NCBI GenBank assembly: GCA_038501785.1
Contig: JBAMJR010000198.1
Span: forward strand, 590,001-654,000
Source of the DNA: Myoxocephalus aenaeus
Lineage: Eukaryota > Chordata > Actinopteri > Perciformes > Cottidae
Direction: 5' to 3'
DNA length: 64,000 bases
The notes beneath the pieces are model-generated. The model did no database searches and was not told where the DNA came from. It saw nothing but the letters and a program-made list of their open reading frames with translations. Position numbers and translations under genes: made by a program. Below, in pieces: positions 23,918-45,813 of the stretch (the stretch's first letter is position 1; the number at the start of each line of letters is the position of its first letter).

Positions 23918-24416
23918 GGTTACTGCTATGAAGGTCAGACGCGCAGGACTGCGCAGGCGCAGGGTATAGGCAAAATGGACGAATGATGCGTTCACGAGCT
24001 GCCAAATATATCGTTAAGACAGCGATCATGACACACGAATGAATCCTGCAATGTCTCGCAGTTAAATTAACCATTTTCAGAGGGATGAAAGAAGTATTCA
24101 GATATTTTACTCAAGTATTGTATTAAAAAGGTATACGCTAGTACAAATATATTAGCATCAAAGTGCTGATAAACTGATAGAAAGTACTCAAATTAAATCA
24201 TATCGCCAACGTGTATAAAATCCGAAGCTTATAACAGGTCCTTGAACGCATTTTACAGTTCTCGTGTGATTAAAGCTTTCGCGCGAGAGTACGACGTTAG
24301 ACATGCGGAAACTGGCCGTTCGTGGTTTATCCGCGGCCCGGTGAGATTTTTCCCTCAGTTTAAACGTTATTAATCAACAAGTAGCGCGTGTGTTGTGTTT
24401 GTTGTTGCTTCTCAGA
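23918..24416. promoter_or_regulatory. Bidirectional promoter region atp5f1c/kin
   Basis: The 499 bp between the two divergent start codons must hold both promoters. An NRF-1-type palindrome TGCGCAGGCGCA lies at 23950-23961, 33 bp upstream of the atp5f1c start. CpGs cluster around 24278-24345. A probable non-coding first exon of kin ends near 24340 (GCGGCCCG before GTGAGA) and joins the acceptor CTTCTCAG at 24415. A dispersed repeat occupies about 24078-24200. Confidence 0.7.
24078..24200. mobile_element. Dispersed repeat fragment within the promoter region
   Basis: GAAGTATTCAGATATTTTAC followed by TCAAGTATTGTATTAAAA is typical of an abundant teleost repeat. Related fragments appear around 47690-47840 and 51060-51480. 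Class not assigned. Confidence 0.5.
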
Positions 24417-26786
24417 ATGGGGAAAGCAGACTTTCTCTCCCCGAAGGCGATAGCCAACCGGATAAAGTCCAAAGGTCTCCAGAAGCTGAGATGGTATTGT
24501 CAGATGTGCCAAAAACAATGTCGAGATGAGGTGAGACGTTCGGTTAAAATCCGTCCGATTAAGTGTGTTTGTCGAGGTATTTGTGTAACTTATTTGTCTT
24601 TTCCAGAATGGCTTCAAATGCCACTGCATGGCCGAGTCCCACCAGAGGCAGCTGCTGCTGGCCTCCGAGGACCCAAACAAGTTCATGGACTACTTCTCCG
24701 AGTAAGCTCCGTAAAACACAATAACAATAACGTAAAATGGCGCACGTCAGATGGAAGAGTGCATTAATGTGTCCTTTTCTTCCCAGTGAGTTCAAAAACG
24801 ACTTCATAGAGCTGCTCAGCAGACGTTTCGGTGAGTCCTGGCTCCACACAGATTGTCCAGATGTTTGTGCGACAGCAGCTGTGTCATTAAGTTGTTGTTG
24901 TTGTTGTTGTTGTTCTACCTGCAGGAACCAAGCGAGTGCACAACAACATCATTTACAATGAATACATCAACTTCAGAGAGCACGTGCACATGAACTCCAC
25001 GCAGTGGGAGACTCTCACCGACTTCACCAAGTGGCTGGGCCGAGAAGGTGAACCGTCAATACACCTTTTTAAAATTATCATATTTAATAAATAAAACCCA
25101 CAACGATGTGGAGGAGACGCTTTAGGAAAGGAGCTTCTCCTCTCGGACAAAACGGATGTGCAACGGCTTCCGTATTTGCAGAGTAGACTGATGTGAACGC
25201 ACCAGAATGACAATATTTAGTCAATAAAATACATATCATAAGAGTAAATGAGGACGAATATCTTAAAATATTGTTTTTAATAGAAGTTTTAAACCAAGAA
25301 GTTAGCAATTAAAGAAAAAAGGTCAATTGAAAGGATAAAATAAGTAGAGTTTTCCAGAAAATGTATATGGGGTTCATATTAAATTAATTAATAAAAGTAC
25401 ATATTAAAAAGTCACATTGGGAGCAAGCTTTGTGCGACGCATGGCTGCTTAATAAACATGCAGTTTGTCAAATTACTTTAAATGGCAAAATGTCTCTTTA
25501 AATAAACCATAGTAAAGATATTGGTTTAAAATGCAACTGATTTAAAAATAAATATGTGTAAATATTTAAAGTTAACCATCAGACACAATATTCAGAAACT
25601 AGGTCCCGCTACGTATAAAAAGATGTATTTAAAATGTGTAACAAGCAGCTGGGTGTTGCCGCCAGGTCTCTGCAAGGTGGACGAGACTCCGAAGGGCTGG
25701 TACGTCCAGTACATCGACCGCGACCCCGAGACCATCCGCCGCCAGGAGGAGCAGGCGAGGAAGAAGAAGCAGGACCTGGACGACGAAGAGCGGAGCGCCA
25801 AGTTCATCGAGGAGCAGGTCCGCCGAGGCCGCGACGGAAAGGAGATCGAGGTGTGAGCGCCGGCAGCGAGGAAGCGAGGAAGCAAAGGCTCCTGAGATCA
25901 ATAGACTCAGAATTAAAATGTTTTATTCCTGTGCTTTTATTTTGTAGGAATCTCCAGTTTTCACCGAGCTGAAACGTGAGAGTGAAGAAGAAAAAGGTTT
26001 GTTTTTTTATTCGTGTTTTTGTTGCTTCCGTCACATTTTCCCCTCGTGCATTTCCTTCCACTCACCCTTCACCTGTTTTCCTCCAGTCGCTTTCAACATG
26101 GGCGCCTCGTCGTCTGTGGCCGGTCCTTCCAAAGCGAGGTACGGAGCTGTCTCGGCTGCGTTGCTAACTGTGCCGGCTAATGATCAAGCGAGTGTAACGG
26201 AGTAGTTTTGTGTCTGTAGTTCTGCTCTGGGAGCGAGTGCCCTGAAGGCGGCGGCAGCAGCGTCCTCCACCAAGAGGAAAGACACCAGCGCAGACGGCCG
26301 GGGCGACAAGAAGAAGAAGTCCGCTCTGGAGGAGATCATGGAGGTAGAGGAGATGGTTTTATATTTTATTTTTCTTCTTCTTCGGTCCGTCTTACGAGCG
26401 TCCGCGTTCGGTGTGTATTCATCCCGGTTACCATGCGTCTCGTTCAGATGGAGGAGAAGAAGAGGAAGAAGCAGTCGGTCAGGACGGACTACTGGCTGCA
26501 GCCCAACATCGTGGTGAAGGTCGTCACCAAGAGGCTGGGAGAGAAGTACCACAAGAAGAAGGCCGTCATCACGGTAACGATGCTGTGCAGCAAACTCATC
26601 TTTTATATATTTATTATAATATTATTTTATATATATATATTTTTTTTATTATATATATATATATATAAAAAATGAATGTATTCATTTATATATATTATTA
26701 TATATGTATTATTATTATTATATATGTATTTTTTTTATATATATAAATGAATATATACATTTTTTATATTATTATTATATATATGT

Positions 26787-26830
<44 letters not shown>

Positions 26831-26985
26831 GAATATATACATTTATATATATTTTTTATATTATTATATATGTATCATTATTTTATATATTTATATATAT
26901 ATTTTACATTATTATATATGTATTATTATTATTTTTTATATATATATATATATATATTTTACATTATTATATATGTATTATTATT

Positions 26986-27026
<41 letters not shown>

Positions 27027-28113
27027 TGTATATATTAAATAATAATAATACATATATAATAATATTAAAAAATATATATATATAAATGTATATATTCATT
27101 CAGTTAGTTAGTTTCTGGTCGACTGCATATAATTCATATTTATATATATATACATACATACATTTTTTATATATATCTTTTTTTGTAGGAGGTGCGAGAC
27201 AAATTTGGAGCCGTGGTGAAGATGATCGACTCCGGAGACAAGCTGAAGCTGGACCAGAACCACGTGGAGACGGTCATACCTGCACCAGGTGAACCACCAG
27301 GACTATTTTAACCCTTTATAACGCGCAGAAGTCTCCAGGTTGTAGTTGAGCGTAGCGCCGACCAGCAGCCCAACGTCTCGTTCCTCAGCCGCGTCTCTCT
27401 GTCCTCCTCAGCTTCTTGTTGTCAAACTTCCTGCAGGTAAACGGGTCTTGATCCTGAACGGTCCGCACCGCGACACGGAGGCTCTGCTGGAGGGAATCGA
27501 CGAGAAGAACTTCAGCGCAACCCTCGCGCTCGACTCCGTAAGAGACCGTTCCACACCTTCACCTTCACGTGTTCCTCACCGGTTTATCATCCACTCGGTT
27601 TTATTTTACCGACTATAATTAATACTGTATATCAGAAGCATAGTTTCTGGTCGACTGCATCACCCAAATTCACTCGAATGCATATTCTCATTTTTCGCTA
27701 AGGTCTAGTTTGTGTTTTATTTCCCCAAGTTTTGATATAAAAGTCTCTGAAACTTTGTTTAAGGTTCTTGAAGCACAAAAAGATTTTTTTTTGAATGTCT
27801 TTATGCAAAAAGTGTCCAGTTTATTATCAAAAGCAGTCCTGGAGAGAGATTTTTCTGGGAATAAAAATAAAAATGTAAAATCAATCAAATTGTCTAATAT
27901 GGTATAACCATCAGATGGTTAAAACCGGATCCCCCAACATACGATATATGGATCCAAAAAGTATGGGACATCTATCAAATGGAGCAAATCACATATTCAT
28001 TAAGGCTCCAGAAGCATATATTTAGTAAAGTCCTGTCGCACCATTATTATTACAATGAGGTGATTATTATATGTTGCTTGGCCCTCTGGTAGAACTGCTC
28101 TAGCGAACTCTCT

Positions 28114-28195
<82 letters not shown>

Positions 28196-28802
28196 AATCC
28201 TCTCTGGAAAGCATATATAGTACATACAATACCACACTCGGGAGTGGACAATTATTGGTTCTTCATCTTATTTAAATCATTATTTATATTTATTTATCCC
28301 CTCTTTTCATTATTATTATCCTTATTCTCCCTTTTTTGTTTATTTTTCTTGGCGTGACCACCATGTGTTGTACACTGTACCTGAATATCATGTGTACCAA
28401 GACATACAACTGAAAAATTGACAAAGAATGTGACTTTTAGAAAATATATGCTGCTGTTATGTTGTTGAAAACTAAAATAAAAAACACAACGGGGACTAAA
28501 ATATCCGAGGACGCACTCGGTTTGGCCGACAAACATCAGTAAGTGCACAGCAGGGTGCGGATTCTGGAGATTGTTTTCACATCTTACCTCTGAAAGTAAT
28601 CACATTCACCCGATATCGGTGCAGGGAAACCCAATCCTCTAAACTGTGAGACTTGAGTTATAAAACCTTGCATTGGAGTTACTTCCTTATGTTTTATTCC
28701 TTATTAATTCCGTGGTTAAAGTGCCCGTCCTCTGGTCTGCAGGGTCAACAGAAGGGGAAGAGAGTGGACGTCGCCTACGAGGATTTCTCCAAACTGGCCT
28801 GA
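24417..28802 (+). CDS. kin: KIN17 DNA/RNA-binding protein
   Basis: Nuclear protein of the KIN17 family, linked in other vertebrates to DNA replication and repair and to mRNA processing. Coding exons: 24417-24530, 24607-24701, 24787-24830, 24925-25047, 25666-25850, 25948-25996, 26087-26138, 26220-26343, 26448-26573, 27189-27288, 27437-27537, 28743-28802. They total 1173 nt, 390 aa, nearly the human length. The N-terminus MGKADFLSPKAIANRIKSKG is the family signature. The zinc finger uses C28, C31, H44 and H50. Residues 51-160 form the winged-helix-like KIN17 domain. A Lys/Arg-rich stretch follows, with a likely nuclear signal near RKDTSADGRGDKKKK. The C-terminal third (WLQPNIVVKVV..., GKRVLILNGPHRDTEALLEGI) is the tandem SH3/KOW-like region. 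All junctions keep frame. Confidence 0.97.
26590..27180. repeat. Long AT-only repeat in kin intron
   Basis: About 590 bp consisting almost only of TATATA, ATTATT and TTTTTTATA blocks, filling most of the intron between exons 9 and 10. Open frames here (poly Tyr-Ile) are artefacts. Confidence 0.95.
28115..28193. repeat. (AC)n microsatellite in kin last intron
   Basis: About 39 AC repeats within the 1.2 kb final intron. The rest of that intron is AT-rich with no further exon seen. Confidence 0.95.
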
Positions 28803-28877
28803 TGGACCGGCTTCCTGTTCACTACTGCTCTACTGTGTCAGAGTTATTTTCACCTGTACATAAACGCATCACCAAAA

Positions 28878-28883
28878 AATAAA
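28878..28883 (+). terminator. kin polyadenylation signal
   Basis: AATAAA 76 bases after the kin stop codon, in an A-rich context. Confidence 0.75.
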
Positions 28884-28940
28884 AAAAACACCGGCAGTGA
28901 GTCACCGCAGGAGGCGCAGCGTGTTCAATTTGTTTTATGT

Positions 28941-28946
28941 TTTATT
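28941..28946 (-). terminator. itih2 polyadenylation signal
   Basis: AATAAA on the minus strand, about 175 bases after the itih2 stop codon and only 58 bases from the oppositely directed kin signal. Confidence 0.7.
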
Positions 28947-29121
28947 AATCAAGTTGATCTTAACATTGCAGATGTACATTTTTGTCCAAATAAATTCGCC
29001 CCAAAAAATTATAATTCCCGTGTTCTTTTTTTTTTTTGTGTGGAAAATTAAGGAGAGAAACTTGAAAAAATAAAATGGATGCACACGAGTTGTCATCGTG
29101 TCACGGGACCTTGAAGGCGTC

Positions 29122-39291
<10,170 letters not shown>

Positions 39292-40143
39292 GTTTCCAGG
39301 CCTGTGGGCTCAAACACAAATACCCTCGCGTGCACACACACACATATAAATAACAATAAGTGGCGGCTGGGAGGCGAGACGGTGCTTCTGCAGAGAGAGA
39401 CACGGCCCAGATGAAAAAACTGGAGGTTAAAATCCACTGAACTGATCAACTCCCCGTCCCGGTCAATATTTGTTGTGTTTCATGGAAGCCAGAGGAGAGG
39501 GACCCTTTGAAACTTGACCTGCAGTGTGTGCAGGGTAAATACGACCGCTTTGACTCACGTCAGGCAGATGGCTTTTAGGATCCCATAAATAAAAGTGACC
39601 GTCATGGTGCTCTTTTTGGTCAAATATCAATCTGGTGTGTTTCTGATATGAAGAAGAAGCTTTTTTTGAAACGAGATAAAGGCAAAGAGATGACATTTTT
39701 CAGCATTTATCTCCCTAGTTTAAATGTGACAGATGCAGTGTTGCAATGCGCCCACAAGATGGCACCAAAGTACAGATAACAGCAGAAGCGTTTATGTTCT
39801 AAAAGTGGACGTTTTTATATTCAGTTTTATTTTGACTTTTTAGGGGAAATCCCCGGTGGGCCGACGGGGTCGGGCTGGTCAGAGAGGCGCTGCGTGAGCT
39901 CAGAAACGTCCGCTGAAAAAAGAAAGAAAAAAAACTCTGTCCGTTTTGTGACTTTACAGGTACTAATAAGGGGAAATAAAAAATGGTAAACCACATGTCT
40001 CTTCTCACAAGGGTTACGGTATTGTAGCCAGTTAGATGAAGTTAAACAACAATGTGGTTGCGGAGATAATTAAGGAAACGTTTAAAAAACTTAGAGAATA
40101 TATTAAATATGGTTACATTAATATAGTATTTGGATATATTAAT
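39292..40143. other. Upstream region of itih2, no gene
   Basis: This 0.85 kb between the itih2 start codon and the inner edge of arm B should hold the itih2 promoter and any 5' non-coding exon. No unambiguous TATA box or other decisive motif was identified. The arm B insertion limits how far the contiguous upstream region extends. Confidence 0.4.
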
Positions 40144-41409
40144 TAGTGCTGTCAAACGATTAAAATATTTAATCGCGATTAATCGCATTTATGTCATAGT
40201 TAACTCGCGATTAATCATCAATTTTTTTTTTTGCATTTTAATGCTCTTATCAACATGAAAAAGTGGATTGGCTTGCTTTATTTTATTGAAAAACAACTGC
40301 CAAACAAGGCGGTACAAAATAAAATTACTGCACATTTCAGGTAAACAAGGGTTTACAAAATAAAATGATGGAGTGCACCAGGCATGAAAACGGGTCAGGG
40401 GTGAAAAAGGTGAGAAGGATATTACCCCTCTAGGGGGTCCCGGGGCATGCTCCCCCGTAAGAAAAATTTAAATATTCCATATTTTAAAGCATCAATCTGA
40501 TGCATTTTGAGATGCTTTTTTTGCCAACCTGGAGAGAGCTGGAGAAACTTAACTTCAGCCATGAGTCAAACATTATTATGGCCTCCTTACTAAGTATTAT
40601 GCAAGCCATTTCATGCCAGCCTGTCACTGGGTCTAACATTTACAGTATATGAGGCACAATGTGGTAAGGGAGAGCATGGCTGCCTTTGTTAGCATCATTT
40701 ATATCTTTGATGCAGAGAATGCATCTGGTGAATCCCTGCCTGTTGATTTAGGAGAATACATCTCCTAGATGAAAGGACACCTCTTGCCCTTTTATTGAGA
40801 CCTTGCCTTCCAGTTTTAGCCACGACCAGTTCCAGCTGCATTTCAATCCAGCTGTTTAACAATGGCTGCATCCTTCTCCCCTAACACACTCATTCTGCAA
40901 AAATAATGTTTGTATTAGTGTTAACTTCTAGTTTAGCCTTATTCAGACCTGCCAACCTTGATATATAACCTATGTATTGATAAGTCATTAAATACTCGTC
41001 ATGCATTATATTGCATTGCATATAATGTGTGCTGGTGAACACGGCTTAAGCTAATCATTTCCCACCGGAGCTTTAGCTAGCTGGCTAACGTTGCGTTCTC
41101 TCCTGCTGTGTTCAATGTGTTCACTCGCGCTCCCTTCTGGCACGCGCACCTGTTCGCAGTTCACTGAATATCATTCATTTTGCCGTATCGCGCTCACCAT
41201 TCATTCATTTCAAACCGTAACGTTAGCCTAGCTTCCAAGCCCAAACGGCGTGCCTATTGTTTTGCTTCCGGTTGACCTACATCCGGTGTGGCGCTCGCGT
41301 AGAAAAAAAAAAGCATTAAGTAAAATGCATTAACGCCGTTAATAAAATTGACGGCGTTAAAATTGGTTTGCGTTTACGCCGTTAATAACGCGCTAATATG
41401 ACAGCACTA
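40144..41409. mobile_element. hAT-like non-autonomous element, arm B
   Basis: Reverse-complement counterpart of 17748-19014 with terminal repeats TAGTGCTGTCA ... TGACAGCACTA. The first 90 bp (to about 40234) carry several differences from the arm A element; the rest matches closely. Flanking octamers ATATTAAT and ATATAGAT agree only partly, so the two ends may come from different insertions. Confidence 0.7.
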
Positions 41410-41609
41410 ATATAGATATAAATATGCTTATATAAAATTTTGAATATATTAATGTAACTGTTTCCTTTGTTCTGGGTTTTGTAGTTCTTTTACTTGATTC
41501 CATCTTGGTTTGTAGTCATTGTTGTTCCCATGGCGATGGAAAGCCCCTGAAGGTTGGCCATGCATGACTTGTGACATCATCAAGTTCTATTCAAAGCCAA
41601 ACTGAGGGA

Positions 41610-41822
41610 TTCTAAAACTCTCTTATAGCCCACAGAGACGCATTCTCTCTCAAACCAGCTGAAGAGGATCCTTCACAGGAACAAAGAAAACCAGGATTTT
41701 ACTAACAAGACAGACTTTTGAAGACAACGAAAATCTTTAATCGACAAGTAATATCTTCAAACACGATTAGTTCAAGTGAAGCCAAATCCGCCGCATCTGT
41801 TCAGCCTGATTCAGACATCAAC
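41610..41822 (+). promoter_or_regulatory. Possible promoter/5' UTR of coiled-coil ORF, arm B
   Basis: Upstream of the ORF are a CRE-like TGACATCA (about 41571-41578), a weak TATA-like CTCTTATAGCCC (about 41620-41631) and about 190 bp of non-repetitive leader. An identical arrangement sits upstream of the arm A copy. Motif evidence only; transcription is not shown. Confidence 0.25.
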
Positions 41823-42824
41823 ATGAGTGGAGATCACTATCTAGCTCATCAGGACCATCCAATCAGATTTAACTTCATGCGAGCGTTAACTGAGTCCGAG
41901 ATGTTAATCTGCCACGTGTTCGACGAGAGGAGCAGGTTAGACAGAGAGAGGGCCCGTGTCTTTGAGCAAATGTCCACCCGAAACCTGGAGGAGGAGAGAC
42001 ACAAGTCAGCGAGACTCAAGGCCATAGTTGAATCTCAAGCCTGGATAATCAGCCAGTACACGAAGACCACCAATACAGAACGTGATCTGCTGAAAGACAA
42101 GGTTAATCTCTCTCAGGAACGTAAGGTCAAAACGCTGGAGGAAAAGGTCCTCGGCCTCCAGGCGGAACTTAAGTCGAAAAGCGAGCGCTTCTACCAGTGC
42201 ATAAATACCTGGAAGGTCAAGGTCTACTCTCTTGAGGAGGAGAACACAAGAAAAGAAAAGCACTGGGCGTCCTCCATCAAGAGATTTGCATATGACCAGG
42301 AGGTTGCGGAGGTCAAGGTGCAGCAGATGACTTTGACAAATCAGGACCTGACTTTGACAAATCAGGACCTGACTTTGACAAATCAGGACCTGACTTTGAC
42401 AAATCAGGACCTGACTTTGACAAATAAGGACCTGACTTTGACAAATAAGGACCTGGCCCGTGTGCAGCAAGGCCAGGAGGCAGAGCTGCAAAGCCTGAAA
42501 AATGAAATCCGGGTCCTGGAGGACATCTCCCTGGCCCTGAAGATTAAGAGTTTAGGATTTTTCGGAAGGAGGATGGGGGATAGGGAGACGGAGCTCGCGA
42601 AGATGAAAAGAAAACATCATGAATCGCGCTCCTCTATCATCCCATCTCACTCCTCTATCATCCCATCTCACTCTATCATCCCATCTCGCTCCTCTATCAT
42701 TCCATCTCGCTCCTCTATCATTCCATCTCACTCCTCTATCATCCCATCTTGCTCCTCTCCTGTTCCATCTTGCTTCTCTCCCAACCCATCTCCCGTGGGC
42801 GACTGTGGATCCCGGCTCCGCTAG
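41823..42824 (+). CDS. Unrecognised 333-aa coiled-coil protein, arm B copy
   Basis: Intronless ORF whose translation is identical to the arm A copy, including repeat copy number. ATG at 41823 (context AACATGAGT), stop at 42822-42824. Coiled-coil-like region about 30-170, six LTN(Q/K)DLT heptads about 170-211, a helical linker (QGQEAELQSLKNEIRVLEDI), then serine/isoleucine/proline repeats, and a tail (GDCGSRLR) encoded by dispersed-repeat sequence. No catalytic motif seen. The absence of disabling differences between copies implies recent duplication or conversion. It does not by itself show selection. Confidence 0.55.
   Translation: MSGDHYLAHQDHPIRFNFMRALTESEMLICHVFDERSRLDRERARVFEQMSTRNLEEERHKSARLKAIVESQAWIISQYTKTTNTERDLLKDKVNLSQERKVKTLEEKVLGLQAELKSKSERFYQCINTWKVKVYSLEEENTRKEKHWASSIKRFAYDQEVAEVKVQQMTLTNQDLTLTNQDLTLTNQDLTLTNQDLTLTNKDLTLTNKDLARVQQGQEAELQSLKNEIRVLEDISLALKIKSLGFFGRRMGDRETELAKMKRKHHESRSSIIPSHSSIIPSHSIIPSRSSIIPSRSSIIPSHSSIIPSCSSPVPSCFSPNPSPVGDCGSRLR
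42330..42455 (+). repeat. 21-bp coding minisatellite, six units (arm B)
   Basis: Mirror of 16702-16827. Four units encode LTNQDLT and the last two LTNKDLT, the same pattern as in arm A. Confidence 0.95.
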
Positions 42825-42893
42825 CCATAGTCGATGTGTCCTTGGGCAAGACACTTAACCCCAAATTGCTCCTGTAGTTGTGCCTACGGTGCA

Positions 42894-45219
42894 TGAATGT
42901 AGTCCTGGAGGGAGACTCTACCGTGATGGAGAGTCTCCCTTCAGAGTGTGAATGTAGTCCTGGAGGAAGACTCTACCGTCATGGAGTGTCTCCCTTCAGA
43001 GTGTGAATGTAGTCCTGGAGGAAGACTCTACCGTGATGGAGTGTCTCCCTTCAGAGTGTGAATGTAGTCCTGGAGGGAGACTCTACCGTGATGGAGAGTC
43101 TCCCTTCAGAGTGTGAATGTAGTCCTGGAGGAAGACTCTACCGTCATGGAGTGTCTCCCTTCAGAGTGTGAATGTAGTCCTGGGGGGAGACTCTACCGTG
43201 ATGGAGTGTCTCCCTTCAGAGTGTGAATGTAGTCCTGGAGGAAGACTCTACCGTGATGGAGTGTCTCCCTTCAGAGTGTGAATGTAGTCCTGGGGGGAGA
43301 CTCTACCGTGATGGAGTGTCTCCCTTCAGAGTGTGAATGTAGTCCTGGGGGGAGACTCTACCGTGATGGTAGAGCCTCCCTCCAGGTCTACATTCACACT
43401 CTGACGGGAGACTCTACCATGATGGTAGAGTCTCCCGTCAGGACTACATTCACACTCTGATGGGAGACTCTACCGTGATGGTAGAGCCTCCCATCAGGAC
43501 TACATTCACACTCTGGAGGGAGACTCTACCATGATGGTAGAGCCTCCCATCAGGACTACATTCACACTCTGAAGGGAGACTCTACCGTGATGGAGAGTCT
43601 CCCTTCAGAGTGTGAATGTAGTCCTGGAGGAAGACTCTACCGTGATGGAGAGTCTCCCTTTAGAGTGTGAATGTAGTCCTGGAGGAAGACTCTACCGTGA
43701 TGGAGTGTCTCCCTTCAGAGTGTGAATGTAGTCCTGGAGGGAGACTCTACCGTGATGGAGAGTCTCCCTTCAGAGTGTGAATGTAGTCCTGGAGGAAGAC
43801 TCTACCGTGATGGAGTGTCTCCCTTCAGAGTGTGAATGTAGTCCTGGGGGGAGACTCTACCGTGATGGAGTGTCTCCCTTCAGAGTGTGAATGTAGTCCT
43901 GGGGGGAGACTCTACCGTGATGGTAGAGCCTCCCTCCAGGTCTACATTCACACTCTGACGGGAGACTCTACCATGATGGTAGAGTCTCCCGTCAGGACTA
44001 CATTCACACTCTGATGGGAGACTCTACCGTGATGGTAGAGCCTCCCATCAGGACTACATTCACACTCTGGAGGGAGACTCTACCGTGATGGTAGAGTTTC
44101 CCTCCAGGACTACATTCACACTCTGATGGGAGACTCTACCGTGATGGAGTGTCTCCCTTCAGAGTGTGAATGTAGTCCTGGGGGGAGACTCTACCGTGAT
44201 GGTAGAGCCTCCCTCCAGGTCTACATTCACACTCTGACGGGAGACTCTACCATGATGGTAGAGTCTCCCATCAGGTCTACATTCACACTCTGGAGGGAGA
44301 CTCTACCGTGATGGTAGAGTTTCCCTCCAGGACTACATTCACACTCTGATGGGAGACTCTACCGTGATGGTAGAGCCTCCCATCAGGACTACATTCACAC
44401 TCTGAAGGGAGACTCTACCGTGATGGAGAGTCTCCCTTCAGAGTGTGAATGTAGTCCTGGAGGAAGACTCTACCGTGATGGAGAGTCTCCCTTTAGAGTG
44501 TGAATGTAGTCCTGGAGGAAGACTCTACCGTGATGGAGTGTCTCCCTTCAGAGTGTGAATGTAGTCCTGGAGGAAGACTCTACCGTGATGGAGTGTCTCC
44601 CTTCAGAGTGTGAATGTAGTCCTGGAGGAAGACTCTACCGTGATGGAGTGTCTCCCTTCAGAGTGTGAATGTAGTCCTGTGGGGAGACTCTACCGTGATG
44701 GAGTGTCTCCCTTCAGAGTGTGAATGTAGTCCTGGAGGAAGACTCTACCGTGATGGAGTGTCTCCCTTCAGAGTGTGAATGTAGTCCTGGGGGGAGACTC
44801 TACCGTGATGGAGTGTCTCCCTTCAGAGTGTGAATGTAGTCCTGGGGGGAGACTCTACCGTGATGGTAGAGCCTCCCTCCAGGTCTACATTCACACTCTG
44901 ACGGGAGACTCTACCATGATGGTAGAGTCTCCCGTCAGGACTACATTCACACTCTGATGGGAGACTCTACCGTGATGGTAGAGCCTCCCATCAGGACTAC
45001 ATTCACACTCTGGAGGGAGACTCTACCGTGATGGTAGAGTCTCCCATCAGAGTGTGAGGGAATGTGTGTGTGAATGTAGTCACTGATGTGATGCTCTACC
45101 GTGATGGTAGAGCATCCCATCAGAGTGTGAGTGTGTGTGAATGTGTGTGAGTGTGTGTGAATGTAGTCTCTGATGTGATGCTCTACCGTGATGGTAGAGC
45201 ATCCCATCAGAGTGTGAGT
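42894..45219. repeat. Palindromic minisatellite array B
   Basis: About 42 units of 55-57 bp of the same type as array A, with both linker orientations. Higher-order blocks are visible: a segment of about 180 bp recurs at 43278, 43832, 44126 (variant start) and 44775. The array is flanked by GTGTGTGAATG-rich sequence and the hairpin GTGAATGACGGCGC ... GCGCCGTCATTCAC at about 45262-45303. Confidence 0.93.
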
Positions 45220-45813
45220 GTGTGTGAATGTGTGTGAATGGGTGTGAATGTGTGTGAATGGGTGAATGACGGCGCGTCGTGTGAAACAAGCGCCGTCATT
45301 CACCTTTCATCCATTTTGGGTTTTTCATCCTTGTCATCAGGTTTTCCCAAATTAAAAACAACGATTGAAATAAACTATCAAATAAATTTGAACCACAGTT
45401 TCCGCCTTAAATATGTTTAGTGTTAGAACAATTGTATGACATGATGGTGACTATAACGAAGAAGTACTTGTACTTCACGTTGTTATTTTAACAATAAAAG
45501 ATCTTTCAAATTATATTTTAGGTTAACGACTAATTATTCTGTTATAAATAATGATATTCTACAATGAAAACAAACGTGATATTCATCACTGACGGGTTTA
45601 TGGATATATTTAATGGTAATATATCTCTTTGTGAATCACCAGTTTGTGTTGAATACATGAAGCTCCCTGCACAGAGGTGGACCAGCAGAGAGTCAGAGTT
45701 AATAATTGATTCATAATAATAATAAATGGAATTATGTTAATGTGTTCATAATCATTATAATAGTGTTAATGTATTTGTAATATAGGGACATAGAAAACAT
45801 GAATAATGAGTGG

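Noticed and set aside
26747..27038. Tyr/Ile-rich ORFs in a kin intron
   Set aside because: Translation of the AT-only repeat block.
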